A DNA stretch of 64,000 bases. Source: Afipia sp. OHSU_II-C1 (GTDB lineage Bacteria > Pseudomonadota > Alphaproteobacteria > Rhizobiales > Xanthobacteraceae). Made by a program: the position numbers and the translations under genes. Shown here piece by piece: positions 44,967-54,254 of this stretch. The stretch covers positions 124,001 to 188,000 of the forward strand of contig NZ_APJI01000004.1 in assembly GCF_000497575.1 (NCBI RefSeq). Reading direction: 5' to 3'. The first letter of the stretch is position 1, and the number at the start of each line of letters is the position of its first letter. The notes below the pieces were generated by a model that saw nothing but the letters and a program-made list of their open reading frames with translations, ran no database searches and had not been told where the DNA came from.

Positions 44967-46877
44967 CTAAATCTCGATCTCGGTTCCGAACTCGACGACC
45001 TGCTTGGTGGGAACGCCGAAGAACGCCGCCGTGCGTTCCGCATTCCGCTGGAGAAATGCGAACACCGTCTCCCGCCACACCCACATGCCTGCAATTTTCT
45101 CGCTGGGGATGATGGTCTCGCGGCCGATATAATAGGTGATGTTGTTGAGATCGATACCTGGAAGCTTGCCCTGGGCACAGGCGAGCTGAAGTCCCTCCAG
45201 GATGACCGGGTACTGCATGAATCCGAAATGCAGAATCACCCGCGTGATGCCTTCGATGATCTCGATCACTTCGACCCTGTCGTCGTCAGGGATGCGCGGC
45301 GCTTCCGCAATCAGGACGGTCACGAGGAGGACGCGTTGATGCAGCACGTGATTGTGTTTCACGAACTGCGTCAGCGCGAGCGGGACACCTTTCGGGGCTG
45401 AGGCTAGAAACACCGCGGTTCCCGGAAGCCGCGCGTGGCATTTGCTCACCGCGGTTTCGATCAGGTCCTCTTCGGGCTGGCGCAGCGCGCCTCGTGCGGC
45501 CTCGACGAGCTTCACGCCACTACGCCATGTCAGCATCAGGAACGCGATGACGGCCGCTATCAGCAGCGGGAACCAGCCGCCGTCTAAAAGTTTGGCAAAG
45601 TTCGCGGCGAAGAAGATGCAGTCGATCACGAGGAAGAATCCGTTGACCGCGATGACAACCACCGGCGGATAACCCCATTGAAGGGCGACAAGCGCTGCCA
45701 GCAGCGTTGTAATCGCCATCAGAAGCGACACGGCGACGCCGTAGGCGCCCGCGAGAGCATCCGACGTGCCGAAGCCGATGACGGCTCCGAGCGTTCCTGC
45801 GGCGAGAAGCCAGTTGATCAGCGGAACGTAGATCTGGCCTTTTTCATCGCTCGCCGTATGCTGGATATGCATACGGGGCAGGAATCCCAGTTGAATGGCT
45901 TGCTGGGTCAGGGAGAATACACCTGTGATGATCGCCTGAGATGCAATCACCGTGGCGAGGGTGGCGAACGCCACAAGCGGATAATGCGCCCAGTCGGGGG
46001 CGAGCTGGTAGAACGGGTTTTCAAGTGCCCCGCGATCGGTGATGAGCAGCGCCGCCTGGCCGAAGTAGTTGAGGACCAGCGCCGGCAGCGCAATCGTGAA
46101 CCACGCGAACCGGATCGGCGAGCGGCCGAAGTGACCCATATCGGCATACATGGCCTCGCCGCCTGTCACGGCGAGAAACGCCGCGCCAAGGATCGCAAAC
46201 GAGATGTGGAAATTCTGACTGAGCAGAAACGTCACCGCGTATGTCGGACTCAGGGCTGCCAGGACGTCGGGATTTTTGGCGATGCCGTGAATGCCGAGCA
46301 ATGCAAGGACGATGAACCAGATCAGCATGAACGGCCCGAATATCCCGCCGATGAATCCCGTGCCCTTGCGCTGCATCAGGAAAACACCGATCAGGATCGC
46401 GACGGTGATCGGCACCACGGCGTGGGCGAGCGATGGTGCGTCGACCTTCAATCCCTCCACCGCGCTAAGAACCGAGATTGCGGGCGTAATGGCGCCGTCT
46501 CCATACAACAGCGCCGCGCCGATCAATCCGATGATGAGCAAATTCGCACGCCATGTTCCGGATTGCGCGTTGCGGGCATGAAGAAGCGCCAGAAGCGCGA
46601 CGATGCCGCCTTCGCCGCGATTGTCTGCCCGCATGATCAGCATGGCGTATTTGAACGAGATGATGAGGATCAGTGCCCAGAAGATCAGCGAGACCACGCC
46701 GAGGATCGCTTCGTTGGTGAGGACGCCGCCGTTATGAGTTGCCGCCTTCGCGGCTTCCTTCAGGGCATAAAGCGGGCTGGTCCCGATATCGCCATAGACG
46801 ACACCGAGAGCTCCGACCATCGCGGTTACTGGAAGTCCGGGGCTGCGGACTGAAGCTGCGGCATGTACGGCAGTCAC
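44967..46877 (-). CDS. kup: KUP-family potassium uptake protein
   Basis: 636 residues from a GTG start with GGGGG upstream. About 12 membrane helices; GVVYGDIGTSPLYALKEA is the KUP signature, with LLYGDGAITPAISVLSAVEGL and the soluble C-terminal domain (about 460-636). A proton-coupled potassium importer. Terminal VEFGTEIEI is typical. Confidence 0.95.
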   Translation of the reverse strand: MTAVHAAASVRSPGLPVTAMVGALGVVYGDIGTSPLYALKEAAKAATHNGGVLTNEAILGVVSLIFWALILIISFKYAMLIMRADNRGEGGIVALLALLHARNAQSGTWRANLLIIGLIGAALLYGDGAITPAISVLSAVEGLKVDAPSLAHAVVPITVAILIGVFLMQRKGTGFIGGIFGPFMLIWFIVLALLGIHGIAKNPDVLAALSPTYAVTFLLSQNFHISFAILGAAFLAVTGGEAMYADMGHFGRSPIRFAWFTIALPALVLNYFGQAALLITDRGALENPFYQLAPDWAHYPLVAFATLATVIASQAIITGVFSLTQQAIQLGFLPRMHIQHTASDEKGQIYVPLINWLLAAGTLGAVIGFGTSDALAGAYGVAVSLLMAITTLLAALVALQWGYPPVVVIAVNGFFLVIDCIFFAANFAKLLDGGWFPLLIAAVIAFLMLTWRSGVKLVEAARGALRQPEEDLIETAVSKCHARLPGTAVFLASAPKGVPLALTQFVKHNHVLHQRVLLVTVLIAEAPRIPDDDRVEVIEIIEGITRVILHFGFMQYPVILEGLQLACAQGKLPGIDLNNITYYIGRETIIPSEKIAGMWVWRETVFAFLQRNAERTAAFFGVPTKQVVEFGTEIEI

Positions 46878-47034
46878 TTGCTACCCCCGTCGCCTCGTGA
46901 GCATCCCGAACGGACGCATGTCCGTAGTCTGCTACCGCGAGAGGGAAATTGCCATGGCCGCCGAGCGGATTTTGTTGGTGGGCGCAGCAACGCCGCGCCC
47001 TAGGCGAAGGTGAATGGGGGGATAACGCGGGGGA

Positions 47035-47289
47035 TTACTTGCGGTCTGTTGTCACGACCCGGACCGGCTGGACACCGCTTTTCCAATTGCTGCGATGCAG
47101 GCATGCTGCGTCCATGGTCGGCCAGTGCTGTGCGGCGCAAGGCACGCTGACCGTCCGGATCGGGAGCCGGTCCGCCTTTGCGAGCGCCTGCGGCACGCTC
47201 GCCTCCACCGGAGGCGCGAAGCTTGGCAGGATTGTCATGGCGGCTGCAACGAAAGCCGCGATCGTCACTGCTGAGAGTGCCTTGACCAT
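47035..47289 (-). CDS. Small exported protein, unknown
   Basis: 84 residues, with AGGGGAC before the ATG. A signal peptide of about 30 residues ends VEAS. The mature part has two cysteines (VSVPCAAQHW and DAACLHRS) that may pair, and ends VRVVTTDRK. I recall similar short proteins in the Bradyrhizobium group, without a function. It lies between kup and coaD; 46878-47034 shows nothing else. Confidence 0.65.
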   Translation of the reverse strand: MVKALSAVTIAAFVAAAMTILPSFAPPVEASVPQALAKADRLPIRTVSVPCAAQHWPTMDAACLHRSNWKSGVQPVRVVTTDRK

Positions 47290-47451
47290 GGTCCGTCCCC
47301 TGTGATGCCGGCCTTGGCGGGCCGTTCGAAGGGATGACGCGCAGCAGCGGGTAAAAGTTCACGAGATCTTAAAATTTTTGACGCTGAAACCCGCGTTATC
47401 GAGGGGAACCGGCCAGCTTGCGGCGGTCGCCGGGCCGGGTTAGGAGGGGAC

Positions 47452-47952
47452 ATGTCCCGTATTGCGCTTTATCCGGGGTCGTTCGACCCCGTCACCAATG
47501 GCCATTTGGATGTCGTGCGGCAGGCCTGCAGCCTGGTCGACCGGCTGGTAGTGGCGATCGGCATCCACCCCGGCAAGGCTCCGCTGTTTCCAGTCGAGGA
47601 ACGGCAGGACATGATCCGCGAGGTGTTCGCTCCGATCGCGGCAAGCGCCAAATGCGAGATCGATTGCGTTACATTCAGCGATTTGACCGTGACCGCGGCC
47701 CAGCGGGCAGGGGCGACGATCCTGATCCGTGGCCTGCGGGATGGCACGGATCTGGACTACGAGATGCAGATCGCCGGCATGAACCAGACGCTGATGCCCG
47801 AAATCCGCACCGTTTTCCTGCCAGCATCCGCCACCGTCCGCCCGATCACTGCCACACTGGTGCGTCAGATCGCAGGGATGGGCGGAGACGTCTCCCATTT
47901 CGTACCCAAGGCGGTCGCCGCGCGCCTGAAAACAAGATTTGCCGGCAAATAA
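47452..47952 (+). CDS. coaD: Phosphopantetheine adenylyltransferase
   Basis: 166 residues. The nucleotidyl-transferase T/HxGH motif is [14 protein letters not shown], and [22 protein letters not shown] is the CoaD signature. It makes dephospho-CoA, the second last step of CoA synthesis. A strong AGGAGGGG site precedes the ATG. It leads a same-strand series: two cyclophilins, queA and tgt. Confidence 0.96.
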   Translation: MSRIALYPGSFDPVTNGHLDVVRQACSLVDRLVVAIGIHPGKAPLFPVEERQDMIREVFAPIAASAKCEIDCVTFSDLTVTAAQRAGATILIRGLRDGTDLDYEMQIAGMNQTLMPEIRTVFLPASATVRPITATLVRQIAGMGGDVSHFVPKAVAARLKTRFAGK

Positions 47953-47974
47953 CTTCCTCTGATCCGGAGTTCTC

Positions 47975-48517
47975 ATGATCCGCATCCTTGCCGTTCTCGC
48001 GGCTATTGTTCTTGCAACGCCAGCTTTTTCGCAGGCGCTTCCGGCTGGTCTCGACAAGGCCAACACCATTGTTATCGACACCACAAAGGGGCGGGTGATC
48101 GTCAAGCTGCGCACCGATCTGGCCCCGCAGCATGCCGAGCGCATCAAACAGCTTGCCCGCGACGGCTACTACAACAACGTGCCGTTCCATCGGGTGATCG
48201 AGGGCTTCATGGCTCAGACCGGCGACGGCCAGCGTTTCAATGGCACCGGCGGATCGAAGTATCCGAACCTTCCGGCGGAGTTCTCCAACGTGCCGTTCAA
48301 GCGCGGCATTGTCGGCATGGCGCGCTCGAGCGAACCGAATTCGGCCAATTCGCAGTTCTTCATCATGTTCGCCGACGGCAGCTTTCTGAACGGCAAGTAT
48401 ACGGTCGTCGGCGAAGTCGTCTCCGGCATGGACGTCGTGGACAAGATCAAGCGCGGCGAGCCGGTTCAGGACCCTGACAAGATGGTGAAAGTGCAGGTCG
48501 CTTCCGACATCAAGTAA
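47975..48517 (+). CDS. ppiA: Periplasmic cyclophilin-type peptidyl-prolyl isomerase
   Basis: 180 residues. Signal peptide 1-20 (ILAVLAAIVLATPAFSQA) then a bacterial cyclophilin domain: catalytic Arg in VPFHRVIEGFMAQTGD, SQFFIMFAD, and the ending KRGEPVQDPDKM. Export suggests a periplasmic folding helper. Twenty-two bases after coaD. Paralogue of the next gene. Confidence 0.92.
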   Translation: MIRILAVLAAIVLATPAFSQALPAGLDKANTIVIDTTKGRVIVKLRTDLAPQHAERIKQLARDGYYNNVPFHRVIEGFMAQTGDGQRFNGTGGSKYPNLPAEFSNVPFKRGIVGMARSSEPNSANSQFFIMFADGSFLNGKYTVVGEVVSGMDVVDKIKRGEPVQDPDKMVKVQVASDIK

Positions 48518-48581
48518 CCAACCTCAGGCGGCCCGCGGCCTACCGGCCATAGCGGGCCTCCCAATCTGCAAAGGAAATATC

Positions 48582-49046
48582 ATGGCAGACAATGAAAACA
48601 CGTTGATCCTGGAGACGACGCAGGGGCCGGTCACGATCGAGATGCGTCCCGATCTCGCGCCGGGTCATGTCGCCCGCATCAAGGAACTGGTGCGCGAGGG
48701 ATTCTATGACGGCATCGTGTTCCACCGCGTTATCGAGGGATTCATGGCGCAAACCGGCTGTCCACAGGGTACCGGCACCGGCGGCTCCGGCAAGAAGCTG
48801 AAAGCCGAGTTCAACAAGGAGCCGCATGTGCGCGGCACCGCATCGATGGCGCGCGCTGCCAACCCGGATTCGGGTGATAGCCAGTTCTTCATCTGCTTCG
48901 ACGATGCAGCTTTCCTCAACGGCCAGTACACTGTGTGGGGCAAGGTGACCTCGGGCATGGAGAACGTCGACAAGATCAAGCGCGGAGAACCCGTGCAGAA
49001 TCCCGACAAGATCATCAAGGCGCACATGGCGGCTGACGCCGCCTGA
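48582..49046 (+). CDS. ppiB: Cytoplasmic cyclophilin-type peptidyl-prolyl isomerase
   Basis: 154 residues without a signal peptide. Same fold as the upstream gene: catalytic Arg in IVFHRVIEGFMAQTGCP, DSQFFICFDD, and KRGEPVQNPDKIIKAHMA. Close similarity and shared ending suggest a tandem duplication with one copy kept for each compartment. Confidence 0.93.
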   Translation: MADNENTLILETTQGPVTIEMRPDLAPGHVARIKELVREGFYDGIVFHRVIEGFMAQTGCPQGTGTGGSGKKLKAEFNKEPHVRGTASMARAANPDSGDSQFFICFDDAAFLNGQYTVWGKVTSGMENVDKIKRGEPVQNPDKIIKAHMAADAA

Positions 49047-49112
49047 TCGCCGCTGTAGTCTGGCTTGCGAACGGATGGCCGGGCATGTCCCGGCCATCGA
49101 CATTTGAGCATC

Positions 49113-50189
49113 ATGCGTACTGATCTTTTCGATTTCGACCTTCCGGAAGGCAACATCGCGCTGCGGCCTGTCAGCCCGCGCGATGCGGCACGCATGCTCG
49201 TGGTGAAGCCGAACCAGCCGCTGACGGATTCCACGGTTTCCGATTTGCCGCTGTTTCTGCAACCGGGCGATCAGCTTGTGGTCAACGATACCAAGGTCAT
49301 TCCCGCCCAACTGACCGGCCGTCGCATCGGTCGCGAAACCGAGCCGAAGATCGAAGCGACCTTGATCAAGCGCCTCGACGGCTCTCGCTGGCAGGCACTG
49401 GTGAAGCCGGCGAAGAAACTCACTCCGGGTGATGCCATCCGCTTCGGCAACGAAGGCCGGGTTTGCCTGCTCGGAAATCTGGACGCACAGGTCGAGAGCA
49501 AGGGCGAGAACGGCGAAGTGACGCTGGCATTCTCGTTTCACGGACCAGTTCTGGATCAGGCGATTGCGGACGTGGGCGCGCCGCCGCTGCCGCCGTATAT
49601 CGCCTCGCGGCGCATGCCTGATGAGCGAGACAACACCGACTATCAGACCATGTTTGCGGTCAGCGAAGGCGCGGTCGCTGCGCCAACAGCGGGGCTGCAT
49701 TTCACGCCTGCGCTCGAGGCTGCCTTACGTAATCGCGGCATCGGTCTGCATCGGGTGACGCTGCATGTGGGAGCAGGGACGTTCCTGCCGGTGAAATCTG
49801 ACGACACCGACGGCCACAGGATGCATGCCGAGTGGGGCACCGTATCTGGCGAGACCGCTGCCGCACTTAACGAGGCCCGCACCAGGGGTGGCCGTATCGT
49901 CGCCGTCGGGACGACATCGTTGCGGCTGCTGGAAAGCGCTGCTGCGGATGACGGCACTATCCAGCCGTTCTCCGATGACACCGCGATTTTCATCACGCCG
50001 GGCTATCGCTTCAAGGCCGTGGACATTCTGATGACCAACTTTCACCTGCCGCGGTCGACCCTATTCATGCTGGTTTCGGCCTTCAGCGGGCTGGAGACCA
50101 TGCAGAAAGCCTACGCTCATGCCATTGAGACCCGCTATCGCTTCTATTCGTATGGCGATGCGTCCCTGTTGTTTCGCAAATCAACCTGA
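49113..50189 (+). CDS. queA: tRNA preQ1(34) S-adenosylmethionine ribosyltransferase-isomerase
   Basis: 358 residues from the ATG at 49113. QueA moves the ribosyl part of SAM onto preQ1 in tRNA to form epoxyqueuosine. Signatures: [22 protein letters not shown] at the start, [30 protein letters not shown], and [15 protein letters not shown]. tgt, the enzyme acting just before it, follows after 15 bases. Confidence 0.96.
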   Translation: MRTDLFDFDLPEGNIALRPVSPRDAARMLVVKPNQPLTDSTVSDLPLFLQPGDQLVVNDTKVIPAQLTGRRIGRETEPKIEATLIKRLDGSRWQALVKPAKKLTPGDAIRFGNEGRVCLLGNLDAQVESKGENGEVTLAFSFHGPVLDQAIADVGAPPLPPYIASRRMPDERDNTDYQTMFAVSEGAVAAPTAGLHFTPALEAALRNRGIGLHRVTLHVGAGTFLPVKSDDTDGHRMHAEWGTVSGETAAALNEARTRGGRIVAVGTTSLRLLESAAADDGTIQPFSDDTAIFITPGYRFKAVDILMTNFHLPRSTLFMLVSAFSGLETMQKAYAHAIETRYRFYSYGDASLLFRKST

Positions 50190-50204
50190 CCGATAAACTC
50201 GCTC

Positions 50205-51338
50205 ATGAGCGTTCCCAATCATTTCAAGCTTCTCGGCCGCGATGGCGAAGCGCGGACCGGCGAACTCACGACCCCGCACGGGGTGGTGCGCACGCCTGCG
50301 TTCATGCCCGTCGGCACCGCTGGCGCGATGAAAAGCATCCACTGGCGCGATATTCGCGATACTGGCGCCGATATCGTTCTCGGTAACACCTATCACCTGA
50401 TGCTGCGGCCAGGCGCCGAGCGTATTGCTGCGTTAGGCGGGTTGCAGGCATTCACCACATGGAATGGCCCGATGCTCACCGACTCCGGTGGCTTCCAGGT
50501 CATGTCGCTCGCCAAGATCCGCAAGGTTACCGAACAGGCGGTGACGTTCAGCTCGCACATCGACGGCACCAAAGTGGAGTTGTCGCCCGAGCGTGCCATC
50601 GAAGTGCAGCGGCTGCTCGGCTCGGATATCGCCATGCAGCTCGATGAATGCGTCAGGCTTCCGGCAGAACGCGCCGAGATCGAACGCGCCATGCAACTGT
50701 CGCTCCGCTGGGGAGAGCGCAGCAAGCGCGCGTTTGAGACCGCGCCGCCCGGCTACATGCTGTTTGGAATTTCGCAAGGCGGAGATGTTCCGGACCTGCG
50801 CCGCGAAAGCACCCGCGCCTTGATTGACATCGGCTTCCACGGCTACGCCATCGGCGGTCTCGCCGTGGGCGAGCCGCAGGAGGTCATGCTGGCGATGATC
50901 GAGGAGGTCGCGCCACTCCTGCCGCAGGAGCGTCCGCGCTACCTGATGGGTGTCGGGACACCGGACGATATGCTTGAGGCGGTTGCGCGGGGCATCGACA
51001 TGTTCGACTGCGTGATGCCGACGCGCAACGGCCGCCACGGCCATGTGTTCACGCGATTTGGCGTCATCAACCTGCGTAATGCCCGCCACGCCGACGATCC
51101 TCGTCCGCTGGACGAGGAAAGCGGCTGGCGTTCGACAAGCGGCTATTCAAGGGCTTACCTGCACCACCTCGTGAAGTCCGAGGAGGCGCTGGGCGCGATG
51201 CTGTTGTCCGAGATCAACGTCGCGTACTATCAAAGCCTGATGAGCGGCGCCCGCGCCGCAATTGCTGCCGGGACATTCGACGATTACCGCGCGTCAGTTC
51301 GTGCAGGATGGGCGCGGGGCGATATCGTGCCGCGCTGA
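50205..51338 (+). CDS. tgt: tRNA-guanine transglycosylase lacking the zinc site
   Basis: 377 residues. It swaps guanine 34 for preQ1 in tRNAs with GUN anticodons. Family marks: RTPAFMPVGTAGAMKSI, nucleophile region DMFDCVMPTRNGRHGHVFT, DSGGFQVMSL, GGLAVGEP. The C-terminal zinc motif of other bacterial enzymes (Cys-x-Cys-x2-Cys ... His) is replaced: before YSRAYLHHL the residues are SGWRSTSG (306-313), and the later His is Ile337. The frame is clean on both sides, so this is not a frameshift. It may fold without zinc. Confidence 0.94.
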   Translation: MSVPNHFKLLGRDGEARTGELTTPHGVVRTPAFMPVGTAGAMKSIHWRDIRDTGADIVLGNTYHLMLRPGAERIAALGGLQAFTTWNGPMLTDSGGFQVMSLAKIRKVTEQAVTFSSHIDGTKVELSPERAIEVQRLLGSDIAMQLDECVRLPAERAEIERAMQLSLRWGERSKRAFETAPPGYMLFGISQGGDVPDLRRESTRALIDIGFHGYAIGGLAVGEPQEVMLAMIEEVAPLLPQERPRYLMGVGTPDDMLEAVARGIDMFDCVMPTRNGRHGHVFTRFGVINLRNARHADDPRPLDEESGWRSTSGYSRAYLHHLVKSEEALGAMLLSEINVAYYQSLMSGARAAIAAGTFDDYRASVRAGWARGDIVPR

Positions 51339-51347
51339 GAGTTGCGT

Positions 51348-51569
51348 TCAGTTACAGACGATTTTCGATGAATAGTTTGAGTGCTTCGTGACGAAGCCAT
51401 AGCCGCAATTGTCGCAAGTCCAGAGATAGCTGATGACATTGTCGGCAAGAAACGCGGACGCTTCTGCGGCGACCATCGAGTCCGCGCAGATCGTGCAGAT
51501 CGGCCGGTCAGTGATACGGGGCGGCAGGCGTGACGGTTTGGTCGACAGAAGTTCAGCAAGTGCTGGCAT
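51348..51569 (-). CDS. Small zinc-ribbon-like protein
   Basis: 73 residues from the ATG at 51569, with GGGAGG upstream. Two Cys pairs, PICTICADS and WTCDNCGYG, about 30 residues apart, suggest one zinc-ribbon. No signal peptide or membrane segment. I do not recognise a named family. It is convergent with tgt (9-base gap) and divergent from cysK. Confidence 0.68.
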   Translation of the reverse strand: MPALAELLSTKPSRLPPRITDRPICTICADSMVAAEASAFLADNVISYLWTCDNCGYGFVTKHSNYSSKIVCN

Positions 51570-51797
51570 CGTGACCTCCCTTCCGGGTTCGAGCTCGCGC
51601 GGAATATACTCATGCAAGTTTGAAGTTGTCGCAACACAAATACGTTCCTTTTGCGAAATACCGTTTTTGCGATGCAATGCCGGTCGGGAACATCATTGCT
51701 CTTGCGCGCACGGTCGCGACCGCCATTAATGGCGAAGCCTTTCGTTTTGCGTAGCTTTCTCTCATGGTGCGGATGGATCGATCAGGAGGACCGGGGC

Positions 51798-52781
51798 ATG
51801 GATACCAAGTCAAACCCAAACGCTTCACAGACACGTCAGCCCGGGCGCGGACGCATCTACGACAGCATCGTTGATGCATTTGGCGATACACCGATCGTCC
51901 GTCTTCATCGTCTGCCGGAACAGAATGGAGTAAAGGCGAAAATTCTCGCCAAACTTGAATATTTCAATCCTGCCGCCAGCGTGAAGGACCGCATTGGTGC
52001 GGCGATGATCGTCGCGATGGAGAAGGCTGGCGTCATCAATCAGGATACCGTGCTGATTGAACCGACCTCCGGCAACACGGGTATTGCGCTGGCGTTCGTC
52101 GCTGCGTCGCGCGGTTACCGGCTGAAATTGGTTATGCCGGAATCGATGTCGATTGAACGGCGCAAGATGCTGGCGTTTCTGGGTGCAGAAATCGTCCTGA
52201 CACCGGCTGCACAAGGCATGAAAGGCGCGATTGCGACCGCGGAAGACCTTGTCCGCAATACGCCCAATTCGGTGATGCCACAGCAATTCAAGAATCTGGC
52301 CAATCCGGACGTTCACCGCCGCACCACAGCTGAGGAAATCTGGAACGATACCCATGGCGATATCGATGTGTTTGTCGCCGGTGTCGGCACAGGCGGCACG
52401 ATCACCGGCGTGGGGCAGGTTCTGAAGCCGCGAAAGCCGTCGCTGCGGATCGTCGCTGTCGAGCCGGTGGAAAGCCCGGTGTTGTCCGGGGGGCAGCACT
52501 CGCCTCACAAGATTCAAGGCATCGGCGCAGGATTCGTGCCTGATATCCTCGATCGGTCGGTGATCGACGAGATTGTCAAGGTGGACAGTGCAACGGCCAT
52601 TGCGACTTCGCGCGCACTTGCACGTGTGGAAGGCATTCCGGGCGGCATCTCGTCGGGGGCAGCTATTGCGGCAGCGCTCGAACTCGGCAAGCGGCCCGAA
52701 AATGCGGGCAAGACCATTCTGGCGGTCATCCCATCATTTTCGGAACGCTATTTGTCTACGGCGCTGTTTGAGGGAGTTTAA
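51798..52781 (+). CDS. cysK: Cysteine synthase (O-acetylserine sulfhydrylase)
   Basis: 327 residues from the ATG at 51798 (AGGAGG upstream). A PLP enzyme that makes cysteine from O-acetylserine and sulfide. PLP Lys is in [32 protein letters not shown] holds the substrate loop and [10 protein letters not shown] binds phosphate. The ending [12 protein letters not shown] is typical of CysK. A BrnA-like gene follows after 2 bases. Confidence 0.95.
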   Translation: MDTKSNPNASQTRQPGRGRIYDSIVDAFGDTPIVRLHRLPEQNGVKAKILAKLEYFNPAASVKDRIGAAMIVAMEKAGVINQDTVLIEPTSGNTGIALAFVAASRGYRLKLVMPESMSIERRKMLAFLGAEIVLTPAAQGMKGAIATAEDLVRNTPNSVMPQQFKNLANPDVHRRTTAEEIWNDTHGDIDVFVAGVGTGGTITGVGQVLKPRKPSLRIVAVEPVESPVLSGGQHSPHKIQGIGAGFVPDILDRSVIDEIVKVDSATAIATSRALARVEGIPGGISSGAAIAAALELGKRPENAGKTILAVIPSFSERYLSTALFEGV

Positions 52782-52783
52782 CG

Positions 52784-53029
52784 ATGGCTTCTCCTCCACG
52801 GCGGCCCCGCACGCTGAGCGATGCAAAGACGGAAGCTGAGGCGGCGTTCAAGTCCGTCACCACCAAGGTGCCGGAAGCCGCTCCAAAGAAAGCTGCCATT
52901 CCAGGCGTGAGGGAGCTTGTCTCACTCAGGATCGATCAGGACGTCCTTGAGCATTTCCAGGAGGGTGGTCCGGGTTGGCAGGACCGCATCAATGCCGCCT
53001 TGAGGAAGGCGGCAGGGATGTGCGAATAG
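52784..53029 (+). CDS. BrnA-like (DUF4415) protein without toxin partner
   Basis: 81 residues. The C-terminal half, VSLRIDQDVLEHFQEGGPGW then QDRINAALRKAAG, matches the ribbon-helix-helix region of BrnA antitoxins. The N-terminus is Lys/Ala/Pro-rich. BrnA normally follows a BrnT toxin gene; here the upstream gene is cysK, two bases away, and no BrnT-like frame lies on either side. It may be a relic, a free-standing regulator or an RHH protein of other use. Confidence 0.72.
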   Translation: MASPPRRPRTLSDAKTEAEAAFKSVTTKVPEAAPKKAAIPGVRELVSLRIDQDVLEHFQEGGPGWQDRINAALRKAAGMCE

Positions 53030-53030
53030 C

Positions 53031-53960
53031 TCACGCCACGCGATTGACGCGCGCGGCTTCCTTCTGTGCATCGAAATCGCGCCGCCGCCGGGCAAGCTCT
53101 TCCGGCGACATGCGCTCGACATTGTTGTAGTCGAGCTTCCATGAAGCATCTGCGCTCCAGCGCAGTGGCGATTGCACAGTGGTCTGCGGACCCGGTGCGC
53201 TTTCGAGCACCTTCAGCGCCAGTTCCAGCGTGAGCGCCTGGGACGACAGGTCGTGCGGTCTGCCGGCGGAGTTACCCAGCGGGAAGTCACTGAACAGGAA
53301 CCGCGGCACGGCAGCGTGCTCGACGATGTCCTTGGCGCATCCCATCACTGCGGTTGAAATTCCATTGGCCTCGAGGTGCCGGGCAACCAAAGCCGTGGTC
53401 TGGTGGCACACGGGACAATTGGGGACCAGCACGACGGCATCGACGTTGTCGGCCTTGCATCGCGCCAGGATATCCGGCGCGTCGGTGTCGACCGTGACGC
53501 GGTGGCTGCGATTGGTCGGCGCGCCGAAGAAGCGCGGCGCGACGTCACCGATCCGGCCTTCGCGGGCAAGCCGGTGGAACTGCTCCAGCGGAAACCAGGT
53601 GTTCATATCGGTTGCGGACGTATGCACGCGATCGTAGGCGATGTGGGAAATGCGCAGGTCGTGCTGCTTCCCGCTGTCGCCATCATAGACTTGATAGAAC
53701 TTCGCACTGCCGTTGTAGGCCGCCCCCGGTCCCTGATCGCCCTTCGTCGGATCAAAACGGGCCGCCGTGGTGACGATGGCAACCCGCGATTGCGCCAGGG
53801 GCTTCGTCAGCGGCTGAAAGGGAGCGTCGACGTTGTGCGCCCAGCGGTAGGGCGTGTCGTAGCCAATGGCCAGATAGTAGTCGCGCGTCCGCTGCATGTA
53901 CGGCACCGGCACGTCGAATTCCTGGACGGTGTTCTCGGGGGCCGCAGGCGAATCCGTCAT
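53031..53960 (-). CDS. Glycine/sarcosine/betaine reductase selenoprotein B-like protein
   Basis: 309 residues. It resembles the GrdB/PrdB group: VPVPYMQRTRDYY at the start, SRVAIVTTAARFDPTKGDQG, DMNTWFPLEQFHRLAREGRIGD, and VVLVPNCPVCHQTTALVARHLE with the CPVC pair where related reductases use Sec or Cys chemistry. The classic glycine reductase complex belongs to anaerobes and needs thioredoxin and GrdA; none is nearby. Function here is unknown. Gene end abuts the BrnA-like gene. Confidence 0.72.
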   Translation of the reverse strand: MTDSPAAPENTVQEFDVPVPYMQRTRDYYLAIGYDTPYRWAHNVDAPFQPLTKPLAQSRVAIVTTAARFDPTKGDQGPGAAYNGSAKFYQVYDGDSGKQHDLRISHIAYDRVHTSATDMNTWFPLEQFHRLAREGRIGDVAPRFFGAPTNRSHRVTVDTDAPDILARCKADNVDAVVLVPNCPVCHQTTALVARHLEANGISTAVMGCAKDIVEHAAVPRFLFSDFPLGNSAGRPHDLSSQALTLELALKVLESAPGPQTTVQSPLRWSADASWKLDYNNVERMSPEELARRRRDFDAQKEAARVNRVA

Positions 53961-54071
53961 GGCGCATGTCCTCGAAATCTGGAGAAGTAGGCGTAGCAGA
54001 TGCGCTTCGCCTCAGCCATATTCTAGGGAACCATGCCGGTCATTCCGGCAGCGCAGGCAAGGAAACCAGCG

Positions 54072-54245
54072 ATGGCCGGAAAGAAGAAAAAGGGCGACGC
54101 CACCGACAAGGGCAAACGGAAAGGGCGCCTGGATCCCACCAGGAACGCGCCGTTCAAGGTCGATCCTGATAGTGATGATTTCGCGACGCCGAGGATCGAT
54201 CTCAGCGAAGATGAATTGAAAGAGCAGGAAGACCGCAGGTCCTGA
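54072..54245 (+). CDS. Small basic-acidic protein, unknown
   Basis: 57 residues from the ATG at 54072 with AAGGAAA upstream. The first 25 residues are Lys-rich (GKKKKGDATDKGKRKGR), the rest acidic (IDLSEDELKEQEDRRS). Probably disordered. It is convergent with the SOS-type gene (9-base gap). Could be spurious. Confidence 0.42.
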   Translation: MAGKKKKGDATDKGKRKGRLDPTRNAPFKVDPDSDDFATPRIDLSEDELKEQEDRRS

Positions 54246-54254
54246 TGGCTCCCT

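Noticed and set aside
43327-45084. A 585-codon open frame on the minus strand opposite gyrA
   Set aside because: It is a shadow of the high-GC codon pattern of gyrA; the protein is compositionally odd with no family features, while gyrA is certain.
45678-46853. A 391-codon open frame opposite kup
   Set aside because: Arg/Asp/Gln-rich shadow of membrane-protein codons; no start signal.
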